Shown here in pieces: positions 34,963 through 44,414 of a DNA stretch of 64,000 nt (position 1 is the first letter of the stretch; each line of letters starts with the position of its first letter). The position numbers and the translations under genes are program-made. This DNA is from Bradyrhizobium sp. 132 (lineage in GTDB: Bacteria; Pseudomonadota; Alphaproteobacteria; Rhizobiales; Xanthobacteraceae): positions 62,001 through 126,000 of the forward strand of contig NZ_JADPKY010000035.1 in NCBI RefSeq assembly GCF_023074185.1, written 5' to 3'. The notes beneath the pieces were generated by a model, which worked only from the letters and a program-made list of their open reading frames with translations, ran no database searches and was not told the DNA's origin.

Positions 34963-35580
34963 TCACTCGTCGACCAGTTTGGCTCTAACCGCGTATCGGA
35001 CCAGACCGGCTGTCGAGTTCACATCGAGCTTCCGCATCGCGGCGGCCCGGTGAGCTTCTGTGGTCTTCACACTGAGGTTCAAGATGGCACTGATGCCCTT
35101 GTTGCTGTATCCGTCGGCAACGAGCTTGACGACCAGTTGCTCGCGGGGCGTCAGCCTCGCCTCATCGAGCGGTGCGCAATCCATATGGTCAACCCCGCTT
35201 CCAACGCCGAACGACTTGTGAACCAGGAGTGAATCGACAGCCGCAAGCAGCAGCTTGTTCGCCTCCGACTTCGACAAGAAGGCCCGCGCACCGGCCTGAT
35301 AGGCCTGCTGCGCCAGCAGGCTAGAGCTGTGAACGGTAAAGATCAGGACCTCGGTGGGGAGCGAGCACTCCCTGATCCGCCGGGTCACCTCAACTCCGGT
35401 CATGCGCGGCATGGAGAAATCCAGAATGGCGACATGCGGCCTGCTCTCGATCGCGGCGGCAACTGCCTTTCTGCCGTCGCTCACCTCCGCCACGACCTCC
35501 CAATCGGCACGTTGCCCAAGCACCGCTCGGATACCTGAACGGACAGCCTCATGATCATCGGCGATCAGGATACGTTTCAT
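34963..35580 (-). CDS. NarL/FixJ-type response regulator 2
   Basis: This 205-residue regulator starts MKRILIADDHEAVRSGIRA. Its receiver has an Asp in HVAILDFSMP and the Lys in AFLSKSEANK. The DNA-binding helix-turn-helix runs LTPREQLVVKLVADGYSNKG and LSVKTTEAHRAAAMRKLD. It is very similar to regulator 1 along its whole length, so the pair arose by tandem duplication. Differences cluster in the linker and after the phosphoacceptor. It lies 111 bases downstream of the kinase gene on the same strand and is the likeliest direct partner. Confidence 0.94.
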   Translation of the reverse strand: MKRILIADDHEAVRSGIRAVLGQRADWEVVAEVSDGRKAVAAAIESRPHVAILDFSMPRMTGVEVTRRIRECSLPTEVLIFTVHSSSLLAQQAYQAGARAFLSKSEANKLLLAAVDSLLVHKSFGVGSGVDHMDCAPLDEARLTPREQLVVKLVADGYSNKGISAILNLSVKTTEAHRAAAMRKLDVNSTAGLVRYAVRAKLVDE

Positions 35581-35691
35581 GCAAAGTGCTCCTGCTTCGA
35601 TCGCCGCCGCTTCGAGTACCGCAAGCCGATGGCCATATCGGAGCGCGACGGTCGCCCGACGGATCTCGTCCTTGGAGATGCGCGTCGGCTC

Positions 35692-36423
35692 TCATGACTG
35701 CAACAACAAGCGCCGCTTGTGCCGCTTCGCCTCGTTGCGAACCGGGATAACCGCGTACAACGTGGTCCCGGAGCTTTCCGGATCGGATCGAATCTCGAGG
35801 CTGCCGCCAAGGCGCGCGAGCCTCTCCCTCATGGCGGGAATGCCGACACCCATCGACGTCGTTCCGCCGCCTCGTTCAGCGCGGTGAGCCGCGAAGCCGC
35901 GTCCATTGTCGCTGATGGTCAGTCGAAACTGCCCGCGGGTTGCCTGGACGAGGATTTTGACCTCCGTCGCGCTCGCGTGCCGGAATATGTTCGCGAGTCC
36001 TTCCTGAACGATCCGCAGCAATGCCCTTTGGCTGTCGTATGACAGCCCGTCCACTCCAGCGTCGACGACGCTCCGGGCGCGCAAGGCGGTGCGCGCAGCA
36101 AAGCCGCGGACATAGCACTCGATCGTCGCCTTCAGTCCTTCCTCCATCACGTCCTGTGGATGCAGCAAATATGTAAGCGAGCGGATATCCCTCAGAGCGC
36201 GGTCGATCGATGCATCAACGTCGTCGCAAAGCCTATCGACGCCGTTTGCTCCGCCGACGCAGGCGCGGATTCGCATCAACCCAAGACTTGCCGCGACCAA
36301 ATATTGACAAGTCGAATCATGAAGTTCCGAGGCAATCCGCTGCTGAATACCCTCCTGTATGGAAGCCAAATCACGACCGGTTGGGTCATCCGGCTGTTCT
36401 TCAGAAGACTCAAGAACGCTCAT
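35692..36423 (-). CDS. Soluble HisKA_3 histidine kinase (NarX/DegS type)
   Basis: The kinase has 243 residues from ATG 36423 (MSVLESSEEQPDD); the frame is open to 36543 with alternatives at ATG 36504 and 36495. A HisKA_3 dimerisation helix with the phospho-His is in IQQRIASELHDSTCQYLV. A HATPase follows, with GLANIFRHASATEV (N-box type), SDNGRGF and GVGIPAMRERLARLGG. No membrane helix or recognisable sensor domain is present, so it must sense through another protein or a cytoplasmic cue. It sits upstream of both response regulators on the same strand. Confidence 0.88.
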   Translation of the reverse strand: MSVLESSEEQPDDPTGRDLASIQEGIQQRIASELHDSTCQYLVAASLGLMRIRACVGGANGVDRLCDDVDASIDRALRDIRSLTYLLHPQDVMEEGLKATIECYVRGFAARTALRARSVVDAGVDGLSYDSQRALLRIVQEGLANIFRHASATEVKILVQATRGQFRLTISDNGRGFAAHRAERGGGTTSMGVGIPAMRERLARLGGSLEIRSDPESSGTTLYAVIPVRNEAKRHKRRLLLQS

Positions 36424-36511
36424 CCGGTGTCGACCGAGGCGCTTCGCGGTTCCATGTGGCTTCAACAGGCTCGCAGGAAGGCTGCACGGCTTCATTGGAC
36501 GCATCCAGCTT

Positions 36512-36625
36512 TTAAGTCCGTCCTGGACATCGACTGTCGCCAATCGACGACCTAGATAATGACCCGTTCAACATGTCCCATGAGGGCCGCAATTCGACGC
36601 GCACCCCTAAGGGAATGACGTGCAC
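36512..36625 (-). CDS. Possible leader ORF before the histidine kinase
   Basis: A 37-codon frame starts at GTG 36625, six bases after a perfect AGGAGGT (complement of 36632-36638), and stops at 36512. The kinase ATG 36504 follows eight bases after that stop, close enough for translational coupling. The peptide (GVRVELRPSWDMLNGS in the middle) is not recognised. The strong ribosome site is the main evidence. Confidence 0.35.
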   Translation of the reverse strand: MHVIPLGVRVELRPSWDMLNGSLSRSSIGDSRCPGRT

Positions 36626-36908
36626 TATCATACCTCCTGGTTTTCCGTACAACCAAGGGGTTAATTCATAATACTTCAAAACCTGCGCATGACTGACATG
36701 AGTTTTCGTCCGGTATATGCAGTTTGTGCCAATCGCTGGAACCAACGCGATAAAATGAGACAATGACTGCTAAAATTCTTCGTCGCGCATCCGGACACGA
36801 CCGAACGTCGCCTTACGGTCCAGACCATCAGGGACGAGCTTTATGGAAATGCAAGTGGCGTCGTTTCTGGCACATCGCCAGATGCCCGAACTATCGCACG
36901 ACGACGCC
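36544..36908. other. Gene-poor control region upstream of the kinase
   Basis: About 365 bases have no confident gene apart from the possible leader ORF. The part from about 36640 to 36760 is AT-rich relative to its surroundings and probably holds the kinase promoter. Short frames on the plus strand (36763-36999) look like chance. Confidence 0.4.
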
Positions 36909-37160
36909 CTATCGACCGCTATCTTTGGCTGAGCCAGACTTCTTCTTCGTCCGAGAGAGCGGAGGAGTTTGCGGGGCCGGTACTATCACCAGTGGATGAG
37001 CGGGAACTCGCAGGCGATTCTGCCCGATGTCATCCCGGAGTGCGTCGGTATCCATGCGCTGGCTCCGCTCGACGGAGTCACGGGGGTCCGCCAACGCGGC
37101 GGTTGCCGCCGTCATTCCGAAAACCGCCCACAGCAGGACGAAGAGTCGTCTCGTTGACAT
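36909..37160 (-). CDS. Small exported protein of unknown function
   Basis: This 83-residue protein starts MSTRRLFVLLWAVFGMTAAT. It has a clear signal peptide with a probable cut after ALA near residue 24. The mature part is about 59 residues, charged and Pro-rich, ending in a basic Lys/Ser tail (RTKKKSGSAKDSGR). It begins 13 bases after the stop of the beta-barrel gene on the same strand, so the two are likely co-transcribed. No family is recognised. Confidence 0.6.
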   Translation of the reverse strand: MSTRRLFVLLWAVFGMTAATAALADPRDSVERSQRMDTDALRDDIGQNRLRVPAHPLVIVPAPQTPPLSRTKKKSGSAKDSGR

Positions 37161-37173
37161 TTCGTATTCTTTC

Positions 37174-37986
37174 TCAGAAGGCGAAGTCGAGCCGCGGACC
37201 GATCCGAAGATCCCTGTAGTGCCGAATCGGAACGTTGGACGTCCGGGCCTCGTACAGCACCGTGGTCGTGAGCGACAGATTGCTCGCGAAATTATACTTC
37301 AGACCGATATCCGCCGAATAGAGCTGGTCCTGCCGTCCTGAATTCAATCCATCGGTAAACCAATAGGCTTCGAACAGAGGCGTGCTCACGACCGACCATT
37401 TGGGGTCGAGCTGCACTTCGATTCCGAGAACGGCATCGAAGCGCCAGCGGCGCGCTTCCGCAAGATCGGAAAACCGGTAGGTCAGCAGCAACAATGGGGA
37501 CAGGGTGACGTTGTTGATGCGAAAGTCGCGGGCCACCGATCCCATCACGTCGTTCGAGGTAAACGCCAGGCCGCGGTAGACGCCGTCGAAGTCGTAACGA
37601 TTTTCGTAGATCGCAGAGAACCGCCAGCCATTCCAGTTCTCGGTCAATCGTCCTCCCAAGCGGGCGATTGCGGCATTCCCGTCCTTCTCCGTTGCGAATG
37701 CCTCATACTGCGCGCGGGCGTAGAGGCGATAGGACAGTTCGTTCGTTAGGTATCCGTCCAGTCTGGCGCTGATATCGGGCTCGTAATAACCGTCCGACTT
37801 GCGGGCGTCGCGTGTGAACAGAGCGTTGTCGGTAAACATCGACGACACGGAACCGACCACACTCCACGAAGGCAGCGGCAGTGCCGGCGGATCCGCCCTG
37901 AACTCTTTCAGGTCCACGTCCGCGGCCATTGCAGCAGTCGCACCCAAGGCTCCAACCAGCTGCAGAAGAACTCCAGATACACGCAT
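37174..37986 (-). CDS. Outer-membrane beta-barrel protein
   Basis: This 270-residue protein has a signal peptide (cut after AMAA near residue 22) and then alternating amphipathic strands such as RLYARAQYEAFA, WRFSAIYENRYDFDG and LSLTTTVLYEAR. It ends in Phe (LDFAF), the classic BAM recognition end of outer-membrane barrels. Periodicity suggests 10-12 strands. No pore-specific motif is recognised. It is followed by a small exported protein and preceded by about 210 bases of spacer. Confidence 0.85.
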   Translation of the reverse strand: MRVSGVLLQLVGALGATAAMAADVDLKEFRADPPALPLPSWSVVGSVSSMFTDNALFTRDARKSDGYYEPDISARLDGYLTNELSYRLYARAQYEAFATEKDGNAAIARLGGRLTENWNGWRFSAIYENRYDFDGVYRGLAFTSNDVMGSVARDFRINNVTLSPLLLLTYRFSDLAEARRWRFDAVLGIEVQLDPKWSVVSTPLFEAYWFTDGLNSGRQDQLYSADIGLKYNFASNLSLTTTVLYEARTSNVPIRHYRDLRIGPRLDFAF

Positions 37987-38196
37987 CTGAACCTCGAGAC
38001 TGTCGACCCCGCCTTCCCCAACGACGCGACCATAGGCCCCGCAGTAGTTGTGTCAAGCGACGCCGACAACGCACGACCCTTTCGCGGAATGTTGTTACTG
38101 CGTGACCACACAATCTCGGATCACACAAGCTCGGAGACTGCCGAAAGAAACGTGCACATCACTTCCTAAACCGCGCCACCGTAGACCGGCGCAGAT

Positions 38197-38379
38197 TCAT
38201 TCTGGGAGAGGTCCATCTCCGAGCATCAATGAAGCAAGCCATCCGACTGCCAGACAGATCGCGAGGACGACGATGCCGATGATCAGTGAGCGGCGCCCGG
38301 CCTTAAACAGCGCCTGCGTGGGGTCGAGCGTGTGAAACAGCTGCAAGGAAGGCGAGAGCCTCGTGACGATCCTGCCCAT
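38197..38379 (-). CDS. Small single-span membrane protein
   Basis: This 60-residue protein starts MGRIVTRLSPSLQLFHTLDP and has one strong membrane helix (SLIIGIVVLAICLAVGWLAS) before a short acidic tail. A basic stretch before the helix (KAGRR) suggests an inside N-terminus. It is not recognised. It lies between the beta-barrel and arcA genes on the same strand. Length and clean topology favour a real gene. Confidence 0.5.
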   Translation of the reverse strand: MGRIVTRLSPSLQLFHTLDPTQALFKAGRRSLIIGIVVLAICLAVGWLASLMLGDGPLPE

Positions 38380-38475
38380 TGCGGGCTCGGGGCCGTCGAT
38401 GCAAGCTCCTGCATGTGCCGAGTCCGCTGAACGGCCGCGAGGCCGGCCGAGCTTCCCGAACTCACGGCCTACGAT

Positions 38476-38519
38476 GCCTTGGGCTTCGCCCAGGCTTCAT
38501 CCTGGCTTCACCCGCCAGG
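38476..38519 (-). terminator. Double hairpin after arcA
   Basis: Two stem-loops lie just past the arcA stop. One is CCTGGC/GCCAGG (38501-38506 with 38514-38519). The other is GCCTTGGGC/GCCCAGGC with one bulge (38476-38495). No T-run is present on the transcribed side, so termination is plausible but not certain. Confidence 0.4.
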
Positions 38520-38530
38520 GTGCCTCTGCG

Positions 38531-39778
38531 CTAGTAGTCCACGGCGTCACGGATGATCGGGCACGTCATGCAGTGGCCGCCACCGCGACCACGGCCCAGT
38601 TCCGCCCCGACGATGGTGATGACCTCGATACCTTCTTTGCGCAGCAGTGTGTTGGTATAGGTGTTTCGATCGTACGCGTACACCACGCCTGGCGACGCAC
38701 AGACGAGGTTGGCGCCGCTGTCCCATTGCGTGCGCTCGCGCTGATAATCGCTTCCTCCCGCCTCGACCACACGAAGCTTCTTAAGACCCAGCGCTTCCTC
38801 GACGACACTGACGAATGGCTTGTTCTCGGGGTGCAACTCGACGCCACTCGGTTGGTCGCTCGGGCGATAGGAGTAGGCGCGGGTCTGATTGATGAAGTCG
38901 GGCGCGGTCAGTACGCAGTCGCGGTCGGCGAAGGTGAACACAGTGTCGAGATGCATGGCTGCGCGGATCTTGGGCATCGCCGCGACGATCACGCGTTCGG
39001 CCGCCTTCTTCGCAAACAGCGTCGCCGCGAGTTGGCTGATCGCCTGACGGGATGTACGTTCGCTCATCCCGATCAGCACGACTCCTTTGCCGATCGGCAT
39101 CACGTCGCCGCCCTCCAGAGTAGCCAGCCCATGGTCGTGCGTGGGGTCGCCCCACCAGACATTGACCTTGCCGGCGAAATCAGGATGGAACTTGTAGATC
39201 GCGGTTGTGAGGATCGTTTCCTCGTGTCTGGCCGGCCAATAAAGCGAGTTGAGCGTCACGCCTCCATAGATCCAGCAGGTGGTGTCGCGCGTGTACAGCG
39301 TGTTCGGCAGCGGCGGCAGCAGGTACTCGGTGGCACCCGCCGCCTCCTTGACCATCTTGATCGCCTGGCCGCCATGCTCTTCAGGAAAGTCATGAGTCGA
39401 CAGGCCACCGATCAAGGTTTCCGCAAGCGCGCGATTGTCGAGGCCGGAAAGGTAGCTCCTCAATTCGTCGATGAAGCCGAGCCCGACCTGATTGGGCACG
39501 ACCTGATTGTCGAGTATCCACTTTTTACCCTCCGGTACCGCCACCGTTTCGGCCAGTAGGTTGTGCATTTCCACCACATCGACGCCCCGGTCGCGCATCT
39601 TGGTGACGAAGTCAAAATGGTCACGCTTGGCGTTCTCCACCCAGAGAACATCATCGAACAGCAACTGATCGCAGTTCGACGGCGTGAGCCGCTGATGCGC
39701 CCGACCTGGCGAGCACACCATCACCTTCCGGAGCTGACCGACCTCCGAATGAACGCCGAAGGCTGAGGAATTCGCCAT
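38531..39778 (-). CDS. arcA: Arginine deiminase
   Basis: This enzyme converts arginine to citrulline and ammonia, which raises cytoplasmic pH and feeds the deiminase pathway. The 415-residue product is of normal length. Conserved parts are [20 protein letters not shown] at the start, [37 protein letters not shown], and the C-terminal active-site loop [15 protein letters not shown] with the nucleophilic Cys. ATG 39778 has AAGGAG at ideal spacing. The frame is open much further upstream, but only as a shadow over arcD. It follows arcD by 23 bases. No ornithine carbamoyltransferase or carbamate kinase gene is in the window. Confidence 0.97.
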   Translation of the reverse strand: MANSSAFGVHSEVGQLRKVMVCSPGRAHQRLTPSNCDQLLFDDVLWVENAKRDHFDFVTKMRDRGVDVVEMHNLLAETVAVPEGKKWILDNQVVPNQVGLGFIDELRSYLSGLDNRALAETLIGGLSTHDFPEEHGGQAIKMVKEAAGATEYLLPPLPNTLYTRDTTCWIYGGVTLNSLYWPARHEETILTTAIYKFHPDFAGKVNVWWGDPTHDHGLATLEGGDVMPIGKGVVLIGMSERTSRQAISQLAATLFAKKAAERVIVAAMPKIRAAMHLDTVFTFADRDCVLTAPDFINQTRAYSYRPSDQPSGVELHPENKPFVSVVEEALGLKKLRVVEAGGSDYQRERTQWDSGANLVCASPGVVYAYDRNTYTNTLLRKEGIEVITIVGAELGRGRGGGHCMTCPIIRDAVDY

Positions 39779-39801
39779 TGGTGGCTCCTTTCGTACTGGG
39801 G

Positions 39802-41235
39802 CTAGATGCTGATATAGCCGGTAGCGAGGCCATGGATACCGACGACACATCCGATCACCGCCACCGCGAACAAGACCCATTCGGCCGGCGTGAAGAGCTG
39901 TTTGCCCTGCTCTTTCCGCGTGATGTAGTACAGGATCGTGCCGGGGGCGTAGATGATGAAGCCGAGCAGCAGGAACTTCGTCCCGCCGGCGAACAACAGG
40001 AATATCGTGTAGATCGTCGCCAGAACCGCAATGATGGTGTCCTTGCGGAGGTCGCGCGGGTCCTTTTCGTAAGTCTCTCTGCGAAAAACCAGCATCAACG
40101 CAAAGGCCGCTGACAGAAAGTACGGAATCAACGAGAGGTGGCTGCAGAGCGACAGCGCGAAGGTGAAGGCGTCGTCTGAGAACAGCGTGGCGACGAGCAC
40201 CACTTGAATCAGCAGCGTGGTCATCAGCAGCGCCGATGACGGCACTTGATTGGCATTCTCTCGTGCCAGGAAGGCCGGCATGTCCAGTTTTTTGGCGGCC
40301 ACCGAAAGCACCTCGGCAGCCATCATCGTCCACGCCAGATAAGCGCCAAGAACCGAGACGATCACGCCGGCCCCGATAAACACCGCTCCCCAATGGCCGA
40401 CCGCGGCCTCGAGCACGCCACCGACAGAGGGCTGGCGAAGCTGCGCGATCTCCGTGCGTGGCAGGACGCCGTAGGCCAATATCGACACCGACGCGAACAG
40501 CGCCAGCACGCCGAGAAATCCCGTGACGGTAGCGACACCCACGTCCTCGCGCTTCTCCGCGAAGCGCGAATAGTTGCTCGCACCCTCGATGCCCAGGAAC
40601 ACGAAGACGGTCACCAGCATCGTCGCCTTGACCTGCTCGAACAGGTTACCATAGTCGCCCGCCGCGCCGCCCCAGAGGTTGTCCACGAACACGGACGGCT
40701 TGAGGAAGAAGATCGACAACACCAAGAACAGCAGCAGCGGAATGATCTTGGCGACTGTGACGATGGCGTTGATTCCGGCTGCTTCCTTCACGCCGCGCAG
40801 CACCAGAAAATGGAATGCCCATATCCCGACCGAGGAGATCAGGACTGCGGTCAAGGTATTGCCCTGGCCCAAAGCGGGAAAGAATGCGCCGAGCGTCGAC
40901 TTGATCAGGATCCAGTAAGACACGTTGCCGACGCAGGCGCTGGCCCAGTAGCCGAACGCCGAAAAGAAGCCGACATACGGCCCGAATCCCGCCCGCGCAT
41001 AGGCGTAGACACCGGCATCGAGATCCGGCTTGCGGTTGGCCAACGTCTGAAACACGAAGCAGAGCATCAGCATGCCGGCACCGGCAATGGCCCAGGCGAT
41101 GAGGGCCCCGTAGATGCCCGTCGCCTGCGCGAAGTTGCGCGGTATCGAGAATACGCCGGCACCGACCATGCCGCCGACCACCATGGCAGTCAGGGTCCGC
41201 AGCGGCAATCTTTGGACGTCCTTATTGGTGGTCAT
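39802..41235 (-). CDS. arcD: APC-family permease, arginine/ornithine antiporter-like (ArcD)
   Basis: This 477-residue inner-membrane transporter of the amino acid-polyamine-organocation superfamily has about 12-13 membrane helices. Family segments are [60 protein letters not shown] and [13 protein letters not shown]. Its position right before arcA indicates arginine uptake in exchange for ornithine or citrulline. It is closely related to the second permease at 52268. The start ATG 41235 gives the usual short cytoplasmic N-terminus. Confidence 0.92.
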   Translation of the reverse strand: MTTNKDVQRLPLRTLTAMVVGGMVGAGVFSIPRNFAQATGIYGALIAWAIAGAGMLMLCFVFQTLANRKPDLDAGVYAYARAGFGPYVGFFSAFGYWASACVGNVSYWILIKSTLGAFFPALGQGNTLTAVLISSVGIWAFHFLVLRGVKEAAGINAIVTVAKIIPLLLFLVLSIFFLKPSVFVDNLWGGAAGDYGNLFEQVKATMLVTVFVFLGIEGASNYSRFAEKREDVGVATVTGFLGVLALFASVSILAYGVLPRTEIAQLRQPSVGGVLEAAVGHWGAVFIGAGVIVSVLGAYLAWTMMAAEVLSVAAKKLDMPAFLARENANQVPSSALLMTTLLIQVVLVATLFSDDAFTFALSLCSHLSLIPYFLSAAFALMLVFRRETYEKDPRDLRKDTIIAVLATIYTIFLLFAGGTKFLLLGFIIYAPGTILYYITRKEQGKQLFTPAEWVLFAVAVIGCVVGIHGLATGYISI

Positions 41236-41327
41236 TGGAAGCGTCCCGATTATCTGTCGTCACAGATGCACCCATCACGGAGCGGAAAAACATAGGGTTG
41301 ACTACCTAGCCGATGACGAGGATTCCC

Positions 41328-44300
41328 CTATCCGGCTTTGCTTTGCCCCTCTGACGGCTTGCGCAGAGCGGCGCCGCCGGCCCGCTCGGTCGCGCCGAAC
41401 CACGCGACGTAAATCGTCGGCAAGAAGACGAGCGTAAGGACCGTCGCCACCAGCAAGCCGCCCATGATCGCGAATGCCATCGGTCCCCAAAACACCGTCG
41501 GCGCGATCGGGATCATCCCGAGGACGGTGGATACGGCCGTCAACATGATCGGCCGAAACCGGGAGCTGCTGGCGTCGACTGCCGCGTCCCAGGGCGTCTT
41601 GCCGAGGGCGCGTTCCGCGTCGATCTGACCGATCAGGATGACCGCGTTCTTGCTGATCATGCCGAGGAGCGCGAGGACCCCCAGAATGGCGACGAAGCCA
41701 AGCGGCCTTCCGGACAACATCAACGCTGCGACGACCCCGATCAGCCCCAGGGGAGCCACGCTCAAGACCATGAACAGTCGAGGGAAGCTTTGGAGCTGCA
41801 CCATGAGGACGGTGAACATGACCAACAGCATCACCGGGACGACGGCCAGCACGGATGCCTGCGACTTCTGACTTTCCTCCACTGTCCCGCCCACCGCCAC
41901 GCTGTACGATGGCGGAAGCGTCTTCTGGAACTTCTCGATCGCCGGCAATAGCGAGGCGACCACGCTTTCCGGCAAGCTGTCACCGGCGATGGCGGCTTGG
42001 ACCGTCAAGGTCGGAACCCTATCTCGCCTCCAGATGAGCGGAAACTCCTGATCATACTCGAAGGACGCAAATTGACTGAGAGGAACCGTTTGTCCGCCTG
42101 GCAGTCCTACCTGCAGATTGCGCAGACTGTCCAACGAGACCCTCTGCTCGTCGGTAGCCCGCGCCACCACGTTGACCAGGTAGATATCGTCACGGACCTG
42201 GGTGATGGGCGTGCCCGTGATGACGGCGTTCAGGACGGTCGCGGTTGCCTGCGAGCTCAGGCCGAGTTGCCGGGCCTCGTTCTGGTCGACGCGGATGCGC
42301 ACCTGTCGGTCGGGCTCCATCCAATCGAAATTCACCTGCTTGGTGTCCGCACTGGACGCGACGATTTTCCCGACCTGCAGCGCGATCTCGCGCACCCGCT
42401 CAACGTCAGGCCCGCTGACCCGATACTGGATCGGCCAACCGACCGGCGGCCCGAGCTCGAGCGGAGATACGAACGCGATGGCCTTGGGAAATTCTTCGGC
42501 GAGCAGCTTTTCAAGCTTGGAATGCAGGCGTTCGCGTGCGGCGACATCCTTCGCGATCACGACGGTCTGCGTGAAGAAGTCGTTCGGGAGCTGGACGTTG
42601 AGGGGCAGATAGAAGCGGATCGCCCCCCGTCCGACGTAGGTGCTCCACCGCGCCACATCGGGATCGCTCGCGAGCGCGCCATCGAGGCGCTTCGCCGCAG
42701 CTTCGCTCGCGTAGATCGAAGCGTTCTGAGGCAGGCTGACATCGACCAGCAGCTCCGGCCGATCCGACGAGGGAAAGAACTGCCGCGGGATCAACGGCAT
42801 CGCCAGAACCGAGGCGACGAAGAGCGCCACCGAGATCGCAATGGTCAGCCATTTCGCGCGCATCGCCGATGTTAGGAAACTGCGGTAGATCCGAAAAATC
42901 CTGCCCGGGTCGGCTGAGTTGCCTTGCTTGGGCGGGACGAGGATCGCAGCGCCAAGCAGCGGCGTGAAAATGACCGCGACGAACCACGACACCAGCAGCG
43001 CGATCGTCACCACCGCGAACAGCGAAAACGTGTATTCGCCGGCCGAGCTTGCCGCAAAGCCGACCGGGATGAATCCCGCGATCGTCACCAGCGTGCCCGC
43101 GAGCATCGCCATCGCATGGGTCCGGTAGGCGAAGGTTGCCGCCTCGACTTTGCTGGCGCCCTCCGCCAGTTTGGTGAGGGTCGCGTCGGTGGTCGTCATC
43201 GCATCGTCGACCAGCAACGCGAGCGCGATAATCAGCGCGCCGAGCGATATCCGCTGCATGTCGATGCTCAGCAGACCCATGATCGGCAGGACGATCGCCA
43301 GCGTGAACGGTATGGCAAGCGCTATGATCAGGCCGGGTCGCACGCCGAGGCTGATGAAACTCACCACCATGATGATGGCGATCGCCTGAAGCAGCGAGAC
43401 CATGAACTCCCGAATGGCGTGGTTGACCACGACGGGCTGATCCGCGACCACGCTTGGCTCGATCCCGATCGGGAGGTCCGCGGTAATCTGCGCCATCGCC
43501 TTGGTGATGTTCGCACCCAGCGCAAGAATATCCCCGCCGTCCCGCATGGCGATTGCGAGTCCTATCGCCGGCTTCCCATTGACCCGAAACATCGGGTGGG
43601 GCGGGTCCGTGTAACCGCGACGCACCCGCGCGATGTCGCTCAGGCGAAGCATACGTCCGCTCGCGGAAAAATTGATGTCGGCGATGTCCCGTTCCGACTG
43701 AAACCCGCCAGATACCCGTATCGAGATGCTGTCGGCGCTCGTCTGTATCGTTCCGGCCGGACGTACGATGTTTTGCGACTGGAGGGCCGCAATAAGGGCG
43801 GACCGGTCGACTCCGAGTGCCGCAAGCTCCTTCGTGGAGAACTCGACGAAGATCACCTCGTCCTGTTCGCCCAGGAGCTCGATCTTCGACACGTCGGGCA
43901 CGAGAAGCAGCCTTGAGCGGATATCTTCGACCCGGTCGCGCAGCTCACGCTGGCTGAAGCCGTCGCTGGTAAAGCCGTAGATAATTCCGAAAGTATCGCC
44001 AAATTCGTCGTTGAACCCAGGCCCGATCACTCCGGCGGGTAGCGTATGGCGCATGTCGCCGATCGACTTGCGCACGTGGTACCAGGTGTCTGTGACCTCT
44101 CGTGCGCTGGCACTGCCTTTCAGATTCACGAAGACGGTCGAGACGCCTGCCCTGGTAAAACTTCGCAGGAAGTCGAGATGCGGCGTCTCCTGCAGGCGGC
44201 GTTCGAGGCGCTCCGTCACCTGCTTCATCGTTTCCTCGACGGACGCGCCCGGCCAAGCGGCCTGAACGACCATGGTCTTGATGATAAAGGCCGGATCTTC

Positions 44301-44414
44301 GTTGCGACCCAGGCGGAAATAGAACAGCCCACCCGCAACCACCGCGATGATCATCATATAGACAACCAGCGAACGGCTTTTCAGCGCCCAATCGGACAGA
44401 TTGACCCCGCTCAT
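41328..44414 (-). CDS. RND efflux permease 1
   Basis: This 1028-residue proton-driven efflux permease has the usual 12 helices and two large periplasmic loops. N-terminal SDWALKSRSLVVYMMIIAVV, the TM4 acidic pair in LLVDDAMTTTDATLTKLAEG, and repeated hydrophobic blocks in the C-terminal half support this. ATG 44414 overlaps the adaptor stop as ATGA. An open upstream extension of 58 codons is discarded because it runs through the adaptor gene. The style is that of the smaller heavy-metal/multidrug RND branch rather than AcrB itself. No TolC-like partner is present nearby. Confidence 0.94.
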   Translation of the reverse strand: MSGVNLSDWALKSRSLVVYMMIIAVVAGGLFYFRLGRNEDPAFIIKTMVVQAAWPGASVEETMKQVTERLERRLQETPHLDFLRSFTRAGVSTVFVNLKGSASAREVTDTWYHVRKSIGDMRHTLPAGVIGPGFNDEFGDTFGIIYGFTSDGFSQRELRDRVEDIRSRLLLVPDVSKIELLGEQDEVIFVEFSTKELAALGVDRSALIAALQSQNIVRPAGTIQTSADSISIRVSGGFQSERDIADINFSASGRMLRLSDIARVRRGYTDPPHPMFRVNGKPAIGLAIAMRDGGDILALGANITKAMAQITADLPIGIEPSVVADQPVVVNHAIREFMVSLLQAIAIIMVVSFISLGVRPGLIIALAIPFTLAIVLPIMGLLSIDMQRISLGALIIALALLVDDAMTTTDATLTKLAEGASKVEAATFAYRTHAMAMLAGTLVTIAGFIPVGFAASSAGEYTFSLFAVVTIALLVSWFVAVIFTPLLGAAILVPPKQGNSADPGRIFRIYRSFLTSAMRAKWLTIAISVALFVASVLAMPLIPRQFFPSSDRPELLVDVSLPQNASIYASEAAAKRLDGALASDPDVARWSTYVGRGAIRFYLPLNVQLPNDFFTQTVVIAKDVAARERLHSKLEKLLAEEFPKAIAFVSPLELGPPVGWPIQYRVSGPDVERVREIALQVGKIVASSADTKQVNFDWMEPDRQVRIRVDQNEARQLGLSSQATATVLNAVITGTPITQVRDDIYLVNVVARATDEQRVSLDSLRNLQVGLPGGQTVPLSQFASFEYDQEFPLIWRRDRVPTLTVQAAIAGDSLPESVVASLLPAIEKFQKTLPPSYSVAVGGTVEESQKSQASVLAVVPVMLLVMFTVLMVQLQSFPRLFMVLSVAPLGLIGVVAALMLSGRPLGFVAILGVLALLGMISKNAVILIGQIDAERALGKTPWDAAVDASSSRFRPIMLTAVSTVLGMIPIAPTVFWGPMAFAIMGGLLVATVLTLVFLPTIYVAWFGATERAGGAALRKPSEGQSKAG

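Noticed and set aside
36763..36999. Plus-strand ORF of 78 codons
   Set aside because: No family, no ribosome site, overlaps the small exported protein gene; looks like chance.
39781..40393. In-frame 5' extension of arcA giving a 620-codon frame
   Set aside because: The extra part is a shadow inside arcD, and the ATG at 39778 has an excellent ribosome site and the family N-terminus.
42924..43916. Plus-strand ORF of 330 codons opposite RND permease 1
   Set aside because: His/Arg-rich shadow of a certain gene.
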